64,000 nt of DNA from assembly GCF_933775445.1 (NCBI RefSeq), contig NC_065875.1, positions 2,232,001 to 2,296,000 of the forward strand, in the 5' to 3' direction. Under the pieces are notes generated by a model. That model was not told where the DNA came from and searched no databases. It saw only the letters and a list, made by a program, of their open reading frames with translations. Source of the stretch: Argentina anserina (Eukaryota > Streptophyta > Magnoliopsida > Rosales > Rosaceae). Made by a program: the position numbers and the translations under genes. This document shows positions 1 through 12,000 of the stretch, piece after piece; position 1 is the stretch's first letter, and each line of letters begins with the position of its first letter.

Positions 1-285
1 CACGAATTGTTTTTCTCCCAACATCAACCATTGCTGAAAATCGAAGCCGGGAAAATCAAAACACAGGCCAGCAAATTGAAGAACCAGGTGGCCTGCAAAT
101 CAGTTATCTTTAAAAAATTCATGGATTACTTTGGAGCACGCCGAAAGATTACTACACCATTGAATTCAATTCTCATTCAAATATATTGAAACAATGATCT
201 ATATATTTTCACCAATAACGATCGAACTTCAAACAACATACCTATACAGATTATAACTGAAGAAAGAAAAGTCCAGCTGATATTA

Positions 286-514
286 CATCTGCAGCTGCTT
301 CTTTGACATATGTAGTTTGTTAAAATGACCACTGCTGCATACTTGTGTTCATTGCTTGTTCAATTTCAGGTAGTGTTCTTTTAAGGCTCTTGGGGCCTAT
401 GAGGGTAAGCATCATCCTCTTGAGGTATTTGTAAACCAAAACATGCATGTTTCCGAGCTGTTGTTTGCCCAAAAATCTTTTGGACAGAATCTGGATAGCC
501 TCCGCCATGAGCAC
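286..514 (-). pseudogene. Probable cytochrome P450 fragment (CYP87-like, helix C region)
   Basis: A 64-residue minus-strand reading starts at 514 and stops at 320. Its middle (FLGKQQLGNMHVLVYKYLKR, then MMLTLIGPKSLKRTLPEIEQ) resembles the helix C region of CYP87-type plant P450s, where a similar YKYLK..L.LFGPESL....PEVEQ pattern is followed by a QQWS segment. The reading ends in MQQWSF and a TAA. Past that stop the same frame continues plausibly for about 11 residues (QTTYVKEAAAD), as if a CAA codon had become TAA. No heme-binding Cys region, N-terminal anchor or other exon is visible nearby, so I read this as an exon-sized relic. The family match is from memory of the pattern and is uncertain. 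Confidence 0.4.
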
Positions 515-1121
515 AACACAACAAAGAAGTATACGAAGAAGAACGCATTGCCTTGAGCATCTATCTATATAATTAAACTTGAAACGGAGTGAAAGATTAA
601 TTTAGGGTGTGAGTCAATTCAATAGTCGCTAGGGATTTGGAGAAGCTCCGGTTTATAATCATCAATTTCCGGCAAGTTTCCAGCAGCGTGGTGCGGTTGT
701 CGCACTTAAGAATTTCAATGAATATGTAGGTCCACTCTCATAACTGGATCTGCTTTCTCCTGTCACAATCGCATTATAATTATGCTGCATGATGAAAAAG
801 ACAACCACAAAGACAAAGACGGTCATGTCCTCAGAAGTGAAAGGGCAAAAACTAGCGAGAACCATAAAAAAGGAAAGGCTTCATCTCATTCTGCTTCATT
901 TGTCATCCAGAAAGAAAAGCCATCGCCTTGAGTCCTTGACCATCCCGATACAATGGATACAGGCCAATTCTAATTCATGGTCATTATGGAATCTTCTTGG
1001 TTTTACAACACGTGCCTACAAATTCTCAGCCATATTTTTCGACAAGTGTATAATCCGTGGGATCCCCCCTAAACTTCAAACGCTGGGGACTACTGGAGTA
1101 GAACGTTACCTTTTGAGCCTG

Positions 1122-1128
1122 TATAAAT
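1122..1128 (+). promoter_or_regulatory. TATA box of the first ERF gene
   Basis: TATAAAT lies 66 bp before the ATG at 1188. A transcription start about 30 bp downstream would leave only a few bases before the upstream in-frame ATG at 1158, which favours 1188 as the translation start. Confidence 0.5.
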
Positions 1129-1187
1129 GCGATAGGCCCTCAACATCAGTTTACGCCATGCAAGTTGCAGCAGAAAACAAATACAAC

Positions 1188-1571
1188 ATGGCTGATGACA
1201 ACAGAGGAGGAAAGGTCGGGACGGGAGAGAGCAAGGAAGCCGGTGAGGTTCGATACCGGGGAGTAAGGAGACGGCCGTGGGGGAAGTTTGCGGCGGAGAT
1301 TCGCGACTCGAATAGGCACGGGCAGCGTATTTGGCTAGGGACTTTCAACACTGCGGAAGAAGCGGCTAGAGCTTATGATAGAGCTGCGTATGCCATGAGG
1401 GGAGGCCTGGCCATTTTGAATTTTCCTAATGAGTATCCTTCTGGGACTTCTGTTGGTTCTTCGTCTTCAATGCAAGCTGGGAATAATCAAGTTCTGGAAC
1501 TGGAGTACTTGGATGATGGGCTGCTGGAGGAACTGCTTGATTTTGAAGAAACGAAGAGCAAGAAGAAGTGA
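1188..1571 (+). CDS. Small group IX AP2/ERF transcription factor (ERF095-098 type)
   Basis: This is an intronless 127-residue protein. Residues 1-21 are a short polar leader and residues 22-80 form a single AP2/ERF DNA-binding domain, with the [18 protein letters not shown] start, the WLGTF strand and the AARAYDRAA helix. The Ala and Asp in the AAEIRD segment are those of GCC-box-binding ERFs rather than DREBs. The C-terminus carries an EDLL-type acidic activation motif ([19 protein letters not shown]) and a basic tail. Size and architecture match Arabidopsis ERF095/096/098, which are nuclear activators in ethylene, jasmonate and stress responses. The frame is open upstream to 789, but a TATA box at 1122 puts the start at 1188; an in-frame ATG at 1158 is the alternative. 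Two relatives lie at 6.0 and 16.5 kb. Confidence 0.93.
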   Translation: MADDNRGGKVGTGESKEAGEVRYRGVRRRPWGKFAAEIRDSNRHGQRIWLGTFNTAEEAARAYDRAAYAMRGGLAILNFPNEYPSGTSVGSSSSMQAGNNQVLELEYLDDGLLEELLDFEETKSKKK

Positions 1572-3225
1572 TGAGTGTAAGTTTGAACCGTTCATTATGC
1601 AAGAAATGTCAATGATGCCTCTTTCTTTTCTTCCATCTTTTTCTGTTTTGGTGTTGGTATAATTTAGATTATTCTGATAATTACCCTCTCATCTTTTGCA
1701 TGCATGCATTCGTTCAATTTGTTTTTTTTGTCAATGAAGAATCTAGCAGAAGTGCAAAGGCTTACATATGAAATGTCGTTTTCATGCCACAAATGCATGA
1801 TCCCCAGAACACAAAATATTTTGACAAATTGTTTGCATTATATTTTCAGTTTCAGTATCCAAATATTCTCGAAATAAAAAAACACACCAATTTCTAAATG
1901 AAGTGAAAATCGACAATATAAAGTAATGAGAATTACAAGCTTTACGATCTCCTCAATAACTCCTGTAAAGATATGATTGCAATGGTGATGAGCTAGCCTT
2001 TTTGTCAAGATAATGATCAAGTTGGGTGAACACCAAGTAGGATCAATTATAGAGGTTAGGATGTTACATTAGATATCATCGTGTCCTCTCTTAGGATGAA
2101 TGAGGTTGTGCCCTACTAATATTTACACTTGTTGTCCTAGAAAAACAAATCTTAATCATGGAACCATGGCATCATAGCATTCCTTCTCCAAATACAATGC
2201 CACAGTCAGATCATTAGAAGTGAATGACGATTATTACGTAATAATTAGGTAGCCACTTCGACTAGAACTTACAAATTTGGTCACCTAAATTTGTATCTGA
2301 ATATATGCATGATCAGCATCAGGTCATAAATAGTTCAATTAAGAAAATTTGTGGTTGCCTGGTTGGCTTGCTTTACAACAGTATTTTGGTTTATATGGAA
2401 ATCTATAAACAAAGCTGAACGTACGTAAAGGCCATGGCTGGACATCATGTTTCAGTCATTTGCCGGCCTTTGGTTCTGGTCGATCGCACTCGATCGATAT
2501 CGATCAGCAAATTGCGATTGGCATGGCCGTATGCTTAACACTGGTTGTTTTATTATGGCTTCTAATCTTAAACTGAAGTTGTTTTATTCTTGTAAGTTAC
2601 ACCACAGTGTGCATTAGAAGCAAATTGATTTCTAATCTTGACAATTCTAGCTCAATACCGGGGAAGATTATTATGGCTTTTAATACTAAAATGACTGAGC
2701 TGAATTCATTCTATTTAAGATTGAACCACACATATGGTTAGAAGTTAGAAGTTAGAACTTAGTAGTAGACTCGCCATTCTTTCGTGAAATTTTTCCTTTT
2801 ATGTCATTTGGTCCCTAGCTTGAAAGCTACAAAGTTGATTAGCGGCCTAATTGTTTACACTATTAATTAGCGGCCTAATTGTTACAATGTACGTAGTTCT
2901 TAGATAAATTTTCCTTCTACACACTTCTTCTAGAAAAAGATAATCCGACCGTCAATGTTTAAATGTATGATTTCAAGCCAACTAAAATAAATGAATAATT
3001 TTTTGACATTGACAAAGTACTACTTTTTATTGGGTGTTTACGTCCATATATACATCATCTATAAACTTCAATGATCTTACTCCAGAAACAATATATGTGT
3101 AACTTACAAGATTATGAAGCATACATGCACCGATCGATAGTTTTGTACCATCCTTTCGACGGTGGTCGTTTGATTTCTTCGAATTTGTTCTCGAGCGGGC
3201 ATGATCGAGCTCATTGATTGGCTAT

Positions 3226-3228
<3 letters not shown>
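1572..3228. other. Intergenic DNA after the first ERF gene
   Basis: This AT-rich stretch starts with the probable 3' UTR. It contains an 18-bp direct repeat (ATTAGCGGCCTAATTGTT) at about 2837-2884 and GATCGAT-rich palindromic words near 2480-2505. I see no coding potential. Confidence 0.5.

Positions 3229-3262
<34 letters not shown>
3229..3262 (+). repeat. (CT)n microsatellite
   Basis: About 17 CT units are uninterrupted. This is a simple sequence repeat in intergenic DNA. Confidence 0.95.
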
Positions 3263-3267
<5 letters not shown>

Positions 3268-3884
3268 GTTAGACTGTTGGTCCTGAATTGTCTACTTACT
3301 CCAAGACTAGTTCTTTCAGATTGTATTAGTGCGTGACAGTATTATTAGCCTTTTGTCTAATTTGGGATTCCAACTTTCTTTGTTGGGAACAATTACAGAT
3401 TCTCTGTTAGCTGTTGCGTGATTCCAAGTCTGTTTATTGGTGCAACTTGCCTAATTGTGCAGTTCCTCTATCTCCTCCGCATTTCTTCATGCCATTCCAG
3501 GAGGAGACCAGAATACAATCTCGATCGATAGCCCGATAACATGGTACTGCTACTTTTGTACTTGGAATTCCGTTGTACTTTTCTGGAAAGTTTGATTCTC
3601 TATCCTTCTCTAGCTAGAAAGTAAAAGGCAATGTTGACACATTAGTGTTCTTTTTTTTAATCGATTAAACATTAACATTATTGTTGAGACTTAAAAATGT
3701 GAATTCATAAGAAAAAATTGCATCCTTGAAAACTAAATTATGGTGTATATATGTATGTATATATATCGTATGTCCGTATCTAGAGCGAGTCATATATACC
3801 TTAAATTGAAGTACATGATTCATTATTCAGCTCTCTTTTTGGTCATATTTTCCAATCATGAGCCATCTAATATTTAGGAGGGTA

Positions 3885-4200
3885 TATGTTGGTATAGGCT
3901 TATGCCTATCCATAATCAGCGCTAATAATCACAAACTTGGAGCCAAATACAAGCCAAGCTACCCACACTAATGGCAAGACAGAAGCGCCAGCTGCGCAAC
4001 CAACTCTCTCTGACCTTAACCAGACCAGGGACACGCCCACATGCGCACTCCCAAGTAGACCCCAACGAGCACCGCAAAGGGACCAAGTCCCACATCAAAA
4101 AATAAGTGCTCCATCTACCTCGGCCCAACTATATAAGGTTTAATCTCTCTCCTCATTAAGTAAGCAATTAATACTAATATACAGTGGCCTGACTTTAGTA
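3885..4200 (+). mobile_element. Possible LTR-like fragment
   Basis: A TGTTGGTATAGG start is followed about 240 bp later by CTATATAAGG and a pyrimidine-rich CTCTCTCCTC stretch. That arrangement recalls the U3/TATA/R order of short LTRs. I found no clear target-site duplication or second LTR, so this is only a candidate. Confidence 0.2.
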
Positions 4201-4728
4201 TTGGAGAGTTGAAAATAGTCAAGGTGCGGTCTCACTTCTAATGCCCACATTGTATCTTATTTGACACGTAAAGGGAGGATCGAGTGTTAAGTGTGCATTG
4301 AACATCATATCACGCAAGTTACAGTGGTTTATGTCTATAAATATTTGTACGGATTGGAGAAAATTTCCTAGTGCGCGCTTTTTCTTCGAATCTTGATATC
4401 TCTAGCTGCAGATATGTAACTGGAAATGGATTCCTCCGTAGTTCTTAATTTTCTTCGCTCTCCACATTTGGTGTCATGGAAGCTTAGAATACAATGGTAA
4501 AATTGTTTGAGCGAGCCGCATTTATCAAATGTACGTATTTCTGATCCTTCGCATATCTTTCGAGAAAGTAATTGATCGAGTTGCTCGCATCCATCTTAGC
4601 AAATTATGGTACCACATGAACATATATAGTTTGGTGGATCATATCCATTGTTTAATTGCATCGGCATGCAATGGTGGTCGTTTTGTACGTTCCTCAATTT
4701 CATTTTCGTTAACTACTTTCTCTACTGG

Positions 4729-4729
<1 letters not shown>

Positions 4730-4774
<45 letters not shown>
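4730..4774 (+). repeat. (TA)n microsatellite, left flank of a fold-back element
   Basis: About 22 TA units directly abut the left side of the inverted-repeat element at 4775-5097. Confidence 0.9.
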
Positions 4775-4776
<2 letters not shown>

Positions 4777-5095
4777 CAGGTTATGAAGCGGTGCAGATTC
4801 AAAAATTTCGGTGACTAGTGGCACACGACGACGGTGCAGAAGGTGTCGGCCGCACTCCTCCCTCCTAGCGTTTTTGTCTGTGCTGGCCGGAGCTCCATCG
4901 GCGGCTCACAGCTGACGAAATCTTGAAATTTCAACTTTGTTAGCACCGTGCGGAAATTTCGAGATTCCGGTCGGCGATGGAGCTCCAGCCAGCACAAACA
5001 GGAGCGTCGGGAGGAGGGGGAGCACGACCGGCACCATCCGGGTCATCGTTGGGCATCGCCGGTAGCCGGAAACAGCGACGTCCGCTCTCGATCAT

Positions 5096-5097
<2 letters not shown>
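4775..5097. mobile_element. Fold-back (MITE-like) element embedded in TA repeats
   Basis: This GC-richer block has imperfect inverted arms. The left arm, about 4835-4932, includes TGTGCTGGCCGGAGCTCCAT. Its complement lies at about 4953-5060, including ATGGAGCTCCAGCCAGCACA. The AAATTTC-type words near the centre are also mirrored. Long (TA)n runs sit immediately on both sides (4730-4774 and 5098-5162). Rice Micron MITEs are known to sit inside (TA)n microsatellites, and this looks like the same habit. I cannot say whether it belongs to that family. ORFs across it are artefacts. Confidence 0.55.

Positions 5098-5162
<65 letters not shown>
5098..5162 (+). repeat. (TA)n microsatellite, right flank of a fold-back element
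   Basis: About 32 TA units abut the right side of the inverted-repeat element. Confidence 0.95.
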
Positions 5163-5165
<3 letters not shown>

Positions 5166-6030
5166 GAATGACCAAGAGATGACCTCTTTAATTTAAGAAT
5201 TTAAGGATTTTTATCATTCTAATACAAGTATATAACTTAATTTGATGATTTCAACCATTTATCATCTAGATTCTCATGCAAGTACGATGCCTACAAAAAA
5301 AATTAATTCTATAATGATTTTATTATTCAAAATTATGCAAACAATTATAGACCGCACAATAAAATATAAGCAAAAATTGTACTAATCAAATGGTTAAACG
5401 ATTTTCGTTTTAGCTAACTTTTCCTATGATTCATATGTGTATAAGTATGTAGTGCATGATTGATTTAAATTGTTGATTTACATGTTGAAAATAAAAACAT
5501 CCTCATTTTTGGAGTTTAAGGAAGTCCTCTCTTGATCCTCCATCATATATATATATATATATATTAGAAGGAAATTCAGGCTTCTTCCCCCTCTTACTGC
5601 ATCACTTTGTGCGTGAATGAGGTTTTATGCCTCTTCGATCTCTCTAATAAATAAAAGAAAATTAGGTAATGCGAGCAAAACCCAAAAACCCTGAATTCAG
5701 GGTTTGCTGCCATTAATTCTGAAAGCGAGCGAGGTGATAATGAAACCGAGTTAAATTCTGAAGTCGCTTCTTCTTGAGGTAAAGAAACTTAAACCCATCA
5801 AGTTAATATGCATGCAGCCTTCCGTATGAAATTAATTGCTGCTAATTGTTTCTAAAAACTTGTGGGTAGATTTAGAGAGATAGATATACATATATAAGAA
5901 ACGCTTGTTCAAGTCATAATTAGTAGCACAACTAAAAGAAGCACATGAAGAAGGGAGGAAAAAACTAATAATGCAAAAAGTCATACAACTCGAGGCCTGC
6001 GCTTAACATGCATGTAGAATTGCATTACCC
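5163..6030. other. AT-rich intergenic DNA with the ERF 3' region
   Basis: No coding potential is seen. A short (TA)n run lies at about 5544-5564. The distal part, about 5880-6030, is probably the 3' UTR of the minus-strand ERF gene. Confidence 0.4.
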
Positions 6031-6501
6031 TCATTTATGTTTCTCGTCTTCCCAATCAAGAAGGTCCTCCAACACCTTGTCATCCAGGTACTCGAACTCA
6101 AACACTTGTCTTCCTTGTCCAGCAGATGAACTAGTTGCACTCTCACAGCTCCCACCAGCAGCACTACTAGCAGTAGCTGCAGCCGAAGTAGAAGAAGACG
6201 ATGAAGAAGAGAAGGATGATTGAACTCTTGGAGGATAAGGAGGGGAGCCCATGACTCGAGAATAGTACTCACTGGGGAAGTTCAGTATGGCAAGATGACC
6301 CCTTAGGTTAAATGCAGCCTTATCATATGCCCTTGCGGCTTCCTCTGCTGTGTCAAATGTACCGAGCCACAGACGAGCACCCTGCCTCGAAGGGTCTCTT
6401 ATCTCCGACGCGAACTTCCCCCAAGGCCTCCTTCTAACTCCCCGATAATGTCCTTCTTCCTTGCCTGTCCTCGCTTCTTTCCCTTTGCGAGGGTCCTCCA
6501 T
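6031..6501 (-). CDS. Small group IX AP2/ERF transcription factor (ERF095-098 type)
   Basis: This is an intronless 156-residue protein with an ATG at 6501 and a TGA at 6031-6033. Residues 18-77 form one AP2/ERF domain, with [18 protein letters not shown], the WLGTF strand and [14 protein letters not shown]. The linker at about residues 90-125 is Ser/Ala-rich and of low complexity. The C-terminal EDLL motif is [20 protein letters not shown]. It is a clear paralogue of the 1188-1571 gene but lies in the opposite orientation. An unusual Ser replaces the usual Ala in A(A/S)EIRD, and Pro follows the Asp. It should be a nuclear GCC-box-binding activator. A (TA)n repeat lies about 95 bp upstream of its ATG, where core promoter sequence is expected. 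Confidence 0.93.
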   Translation of the reverse strand: MEDPRKGKEARTGKEEGHYRGVRRRPWGKFASEIRDPSRQGARLWLGTFDTAEEAARAYDKAAFNLRGHLAILNFPSEYYSRVMGSPPYPPRVQSSFSSSSSSSTSAAATASSAAGGSCESATSSSAGQGRQVFEFEYLDDKVLEDLLDWEDEKHK

Positions 6502-6593
6502 TGCAGAAGCTCAACCTTCACGCCTCAATGTACCGTTTTCGCCTTTGGTTTCAAATTTGGTGTCAATGGCATATAATATACTCATTAATGCAT

Positions 6594-6622
6594 CTATATA
6601 TATATATATATATATATATATA
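6594..6622 (+). repeat. (TA)n microsatellite in the ERF upstream region
   Basis: About 14 TA units lie roughly 95-120 bp upstream of the minus-strand ERF start codon. The run could supply its TATA function and vary in length between individuals. Confidence 0.85.
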
Positions 6623-6929
6623 GGTCTCCAAATGAGTCCAACTAAACGTGGATTGACCCTAGTGCTCGATTGCATTCTCGGAAGCTGCTTGATATATCTT
6701 CACAGTAAAATATATGTTATCTTCATAATAGACGGTGCAAAATTCGATTCTTCTTGGACTCCTAAAATGATGAGGTTCAAAAAAGTTGTTGTAAATCTCT
6801 TTTCAGCGATCTGTATTTTTTTTCTCATTCCAATTCTTCGATTTTCTTGTTCATACTATGCGAATAATAGATTGTACATGTTTTCCGTACTATTGTCAAT
6901 GGACTACGTTATTGTCACCAGAATATGAT

Positions 6930-7971
6930 CGAATTACAAATTGGAGGAATTTCTGGGTCCAATAATGATATTTGATGCGTATGAGATGATGAAGAATAAT
7001 GTTATAGATCATTATTGAAATCATAAAATTGGTTGATGGTCAATATAGAAAACCCGCCACGGAAAAGCTATCTTGATTGTTTTCTTAATTTGCTAGCTAG
7101 ACTGATCTGCTCTTAATATACACTTTCATGCATATCATTGAAGAGATTTGGATATGGTAAATCATGATATCATATCAAATGTTCACATTAAAGCACATCT
7201 GAGATGCATTATTTATGACCGACTACGAGTCTAGGCACTCCAAGGGAATATGTTTTTATGCCAGTAACCAAGTTAATGAGGATTCTAGGTTTTCTGATAG
7301 ACGGTGCCACCCTCATCTATCACCTCTCGTGACAATTTGGGGCCTCGTATAAGCGTGTCTAAGGCGTGTATTTCTCATCTACATGATTCGACCACCTTTG
7401 CCAAGAAGAGAGTGAGTCAGTAGTAGAGTACTGCTGACCAAAAGATATTTTGTTCCTTTTATCCAAAACTACCAAAGGCATTCCTAAATAATTGAAGTGT
7501 GGAATAAGCTTAAAGTGAAATTTAGTTCTACTTTGAACATGTTCTCCTTTTGCTATCATGATTTTATGGCAACTAATTTGTTTCGAAGTCTGAAAATAGA
7601 TATATAAACAATTATCTACCTTGCCTCCTTACGAGTGGTACGCGTAGTTGACCCTTCCCAGTTTTCCAGTTCGTCCGACGGTACATCCTTGTGACGTCGT
7701 TATCGGATAGGTATAATGGTTCCATATATTGACGTATGCCATTAGATGGTGGCACTCAAACAAGATATTAGATTTGGGGTCGATCCAAAACCTAAAGGGG
7801 TATTACCCCTCCGGCGAACGTCATTGGCTTAGAAACCACAACCTCTTCGCTCTCATGTAGCCGTCCTCCTACCGCCGCTTGATCTTGAAAGCACAAGGCT
7901 CTCCGCCATTGTCACGAACAACTGACAATAGACAAGATGTCGCCTGATCAAAACTCATTTCTAGAAAAAAA
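6930..7971. other. Intergenic DNA without a recognisable gene
   Basis: Mixed AT-rich sequence. Short open readings at 7359-7559 and 7869-8207 have no recognisable domain. I see nothing to annotate. Confidence 0.4.
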
Positions 7972-8287
7972 TAGGGCTGGGACCGGTACGGGACGGTGAT
8001 TGGGAGTGAAAGAAAAAGACACGAAGTGAAAGGATGAAGTTGCGAAGTGAATGGAGGCAATAAGTTTTTAATGGAATGGATTCGGGTATACAGGTTGTTG
8101 TGAACCCTAAAACACCCCCCCCCCCCCAAAATAAAATATGAGTTTTTATAGTTTCGGTATGGGCCAGTATATTTGGTATCAGATCTAATAAAACTGACTT
8201 GTCCCAATTATATGCTTCCGGTATCAGAAATATTTACTGATTCATCCTGTCCCGGTACCATTTTTCCAGTACCAACTCCCAGCCCTA
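7972..8287. mobile_element. hAT-like MITE (316 bp)
   Basis: The ends are inverted: TAGGGCTGGGACCGGTAC at the left and the complement of TAGGGCTGGGAGTTGGTAC at the right. GAAAAAAA before and GAAAAAAC after give a 7-of-8 match for an 8-bp target-site duplication, the hAT size. A run of 13 C at 8115-8127 lies inside. No coding capacity is seen, so it would be non-autonomous. Confidence 0.6.
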
Positions 8288-8969
8288 GAAAAAACCCTCT
8301 CACGGATGAGGTGATTAAAGGGATTCATAATTTTTAATAATCTGTTATGCCCTTTTATTCTTGCAAATAGATGGTGCTTAATTCTTTTCTTTATAAATTT
8401 TATCATTTTTAACCCATATTTGCTATCTCATGCATAAAACTTCATGAATCATGATTATATTCTAGGGAAAGTAGTGCTATTAGAGTTTTTTTTGTTTTTT
8501 TACTTTTTCGAGAGCCTAAATCATAATTTCTTGATACTTCTTTTTTATTTATCCCAAAATATTTACCAATTAATTAGATCAAAGTCTATTTCATTAGATA
8601 TTTTGTGTGTTAATTGTCTCATAATAGTCCTTTTTTTTACTAGCCCATGACATAGTTAAACGTGACAAAAGTAGCACCCTCTAAGAAATCAATTTTTTTG
8701 TGAGATTTATATGTATATGAAGATGGCCAGCATCTTATTAATAAAATTTCCTAATGATTCAAAATAATAAAAAATTGTGAAGATTGCTTCTTCGTCCTAA
8801 TGTTCCAATGCTGAATCATTGATTACGTTTTCGAAAGTAGTGGGATAATTGATCTATGGGCTCTCCAAATATTAAGTCTCATTTGTGTTTGATTTTGATT
8901 TTGATTTTGCTATGGTCGAGTTACATATTCTGCTCTTTAACAATGCATGATTTTTCTGTAGTTTTGTAG

Positions 8970-8972
<3 letters not shown>
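8288..8972. other. AT-rich intergenic DNA
   Basis: Very AT-rich with no coding potential, structure or repeat that I can name. Confidence 0.4.

Positions 8973-9060
<88 letters not shown>
8973..9060 (+). repeat. (GA)n microsatellite
   Basis: Forty-four uninterrupted GA units. It is one of the longest perfect simple repeats in the window and is probably highly polymorphic. Confidence 0.97.
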
Positions 9061-9062
<2 letters not shown>

Positions 9063-12000
9063 TGTGAGTTACATATTCTGCTATGTACTATTAATAAATA
9101 CTATATAAACTATAGTAAAGGGTAAGCTTTTTACATATGTATCGTTCAAAACAACGATTTTTATCAGCTGTAACAAATATTAATATGAAGAAATAGTAGT
9201 ATGAGATAAAATGGCATTTTCGATTTTAGTCAATTTGTCGGGGGCCTATTTTAGTGTCACAAACTTTTTTGTTTTCACACCAGGAGCTAACAATAGGTTA
9301 TGAAAGAATATAAAAATAAATCTTGTTTTTGTATTTGAAAAAAAAAAGAAACTTTGGGATTAGCAAGTCATTTTAGTACTTTTTTAAATTGTTCATTATT
9401 CTTCTAATGCTTTTGTGGTTTACAATAAATGGAAAAATATATCTACATGGACTAGAGTCGGAAAGGCGACGGTAGAAATATGCTCGGCAAAGAGAAAGAC
9501 GACATTAATGTGGAAACTGCAAGTTCCGATCAAAATCAGTTGGTAGTGAGAAGCTTTTGTAAGTTAAGATTTCATTGTATATTGTACGAATCCCAACAAT
9601 TGGAGTGGAGGTTTCTCATAAGCTTTTTTTTTAATTCATTGGGTGGAGATTTCTAGAGGGTAAAGGCTGTTGTACACCCCCTGACTAAATGTATTATTTT
9701 TAACTTTATTAATAAAATAGTCGGTGCTCAAACGAGATTTCTCTAACTAAATTATTACAAAAACTAACCTCAAAATAGTTGCAACAAGACTGGTACATGC
9801 ACACATAATGACAAATGAGAAAATGAAATAAGCACCCGCATGAGCACGGCTCTTACGCAGGCGCAAGGCGCTTACAAGAAAGCTAGTATTAAAAAACATG
9901 ATTGCACAAAGTTTGATAGATGTGAGTGATTGAGTATTTATATATTTACATGATTCTAATCAAAATCAAGTTATTAATATAAGAATATATTAGCTCAAGA
10001 TAATTTTAAAACTATCCAATATTAATATGTCATATATTTTGAGGCATTGTTTTAAACTAAAATTGACCCAAAATTATCTTACATGTCCAAATGGTCATTT
10101 GACAAATTAAAAGCATAAGTCAGTTTGAGTTTACCAAATTCTTTATCATTACTTATGTCACTAACATCCACTTATATAAGCCAGTTGATTAAACAATCAG
10201 CTACTTTATTTATCAGCTACTTATTTTCAGAAATCAGTATAAACCAATTTTTTTATAAGCTCAGTTGCACTAAACGCAACCGTTATCTTTGAAACAAAAG
10301 TTCTATAGGCTCCTCTCCTTCCCCACTTACCAACTCCATTTTAATAATAACTCAATAATGCAAAAAAAAAAAAAGGAAAATGAATACAAATGAAGCAGGT
10401 GAAACACATACAAAATGATTAAGTTGGTTTCTCATACTACATAGTTATTCCTTCTATCAGCGGACTTTTCGGATCCGCGGGCTAAATGATAGGCCTAAAT
10501 GTAGAGTCAAGAAAGAGAAGCACAAAGCTCAAACCATCTCCAAAAAGGACAAGACTACCAACACATTAACCATGACATGAGAGAGAAACATGAAATCCAC
10601 AAAGATATAGGAAAAGACAACCAAAAGCTTGCAAAACTTGGATGCACGACCATATTCATTATTTAATGGATTTATATGCGGTAACAGGAAACTCGTTTAC
10701 AGATTATCCAATACTGAAAAGCGACAAATTTTGATTTAGTCTGTATTTCAAAATAGAACAACAAGTTGACACACTATTTTTAATAGACCCCACCGCTTTT
10801 TATCATGCATTTATTTGGTGTGAAGCCCGTGAGTTGTGAACCGAAAAGAAAAAAAGGAGTGGCATGGTCCATAAAAGGAGACGCAAATTATAATTTCCAA
10901 GATATCCTAATAAGTAATAACAATCTAGAATTTATGGAAGAATGGTGTAAACACCAGGTGTGGCCGTGTGGGTATGTCCTTAGAACCAGCCATTTTCACA
11001 TGTTCAAATATTTGAGAAACAAGAGGACCTAGGGGCACACGAATACTAATAGTGTATTGCCCTCGTTTATCGACTCTCTAGCAAAACCAAGGACCTAGGT
11101 TGGTCCCTGAGGTTGGCCCTTTGGGGAAACGGCGACCCGAGAAAAAAAACCGAGTACCTTAATATTTGGAGCATGTATGACAACTTAAATTGCGTTGCCA
11201 AATTTTACGAAATCTCACTACTCCAAACTTTCTTGTTCTTATTCTTGAGGGCATCCAGTATTTTTGGTGCGTTTACAAACCGTTCAGAATGAACGTTTGA
11301 TTCAAAATTAATATTGAATAGGTTGCATGCTAGCTATCGGGATTGTTTAGGTGTCAATTATTACTCCCGACTTATTTAATACCAATTCTTTTCCCTGAAA
11401 TGAACTCGTCATCGTAGTAACAATGCGTCTGGACTTTTGAGCATGCATCTTTCATCTTTGCAATATTACTAGGTTTGGTGCAAAGGGCACGGGAAAGTGG
11501 GGCATATGATTGCACCAAGTTAAACGTGAAGCATCTTAAAAACTCAGAATCGACCATATACCATGAATCTGTAGGCATCACTGGTGGCCTAAATTAATTA
11601 GTCAAGAAAATTATGATGAATCTGGCTGTTCTTAAGAATCGATCACTCTCTTGTTTGAGCAAATATGAGGTCCACCAGTAAACTAATTAAGCAAATCTAA
11701 CTCTATCTTCCATCCATTTCATCACATGTCATAAAATCTGGCTACTTGGTTCTTTAATCTTTGTATGTGTTCCATTCAAATTCTCCTCATCATATTTTTA
11801 TAGGAAATTGAAGAAGATTAGTTGATGTTGGAAATAACCAAGCTGCAGGTTCCTTTGTGATTCATGTTCCTGGTCCTTTACTTTTCTATCTATCCATGCA
11901 CGTCCTTTCTATACATTGTTTATTGATATGGTTATGTCAGATTTCTCTTCTAATCTAATCTGATTAGTATTAGTTTTCTGTGCTGCTTGTTCTGGGGATG

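Noticed and set aside
789..1187. Open frame upstream of the first ERF, adding 133 codons
   Set aside because: It contains the TATA box at 1122 and has no domain. The conserved small-ERF size fits the ATG at 1188.
4529..5196. ORFs with YIYIYI runs on both strands
   Set aside because: They are translations of (TA)n microsatellites and a fold-back element, not genes.
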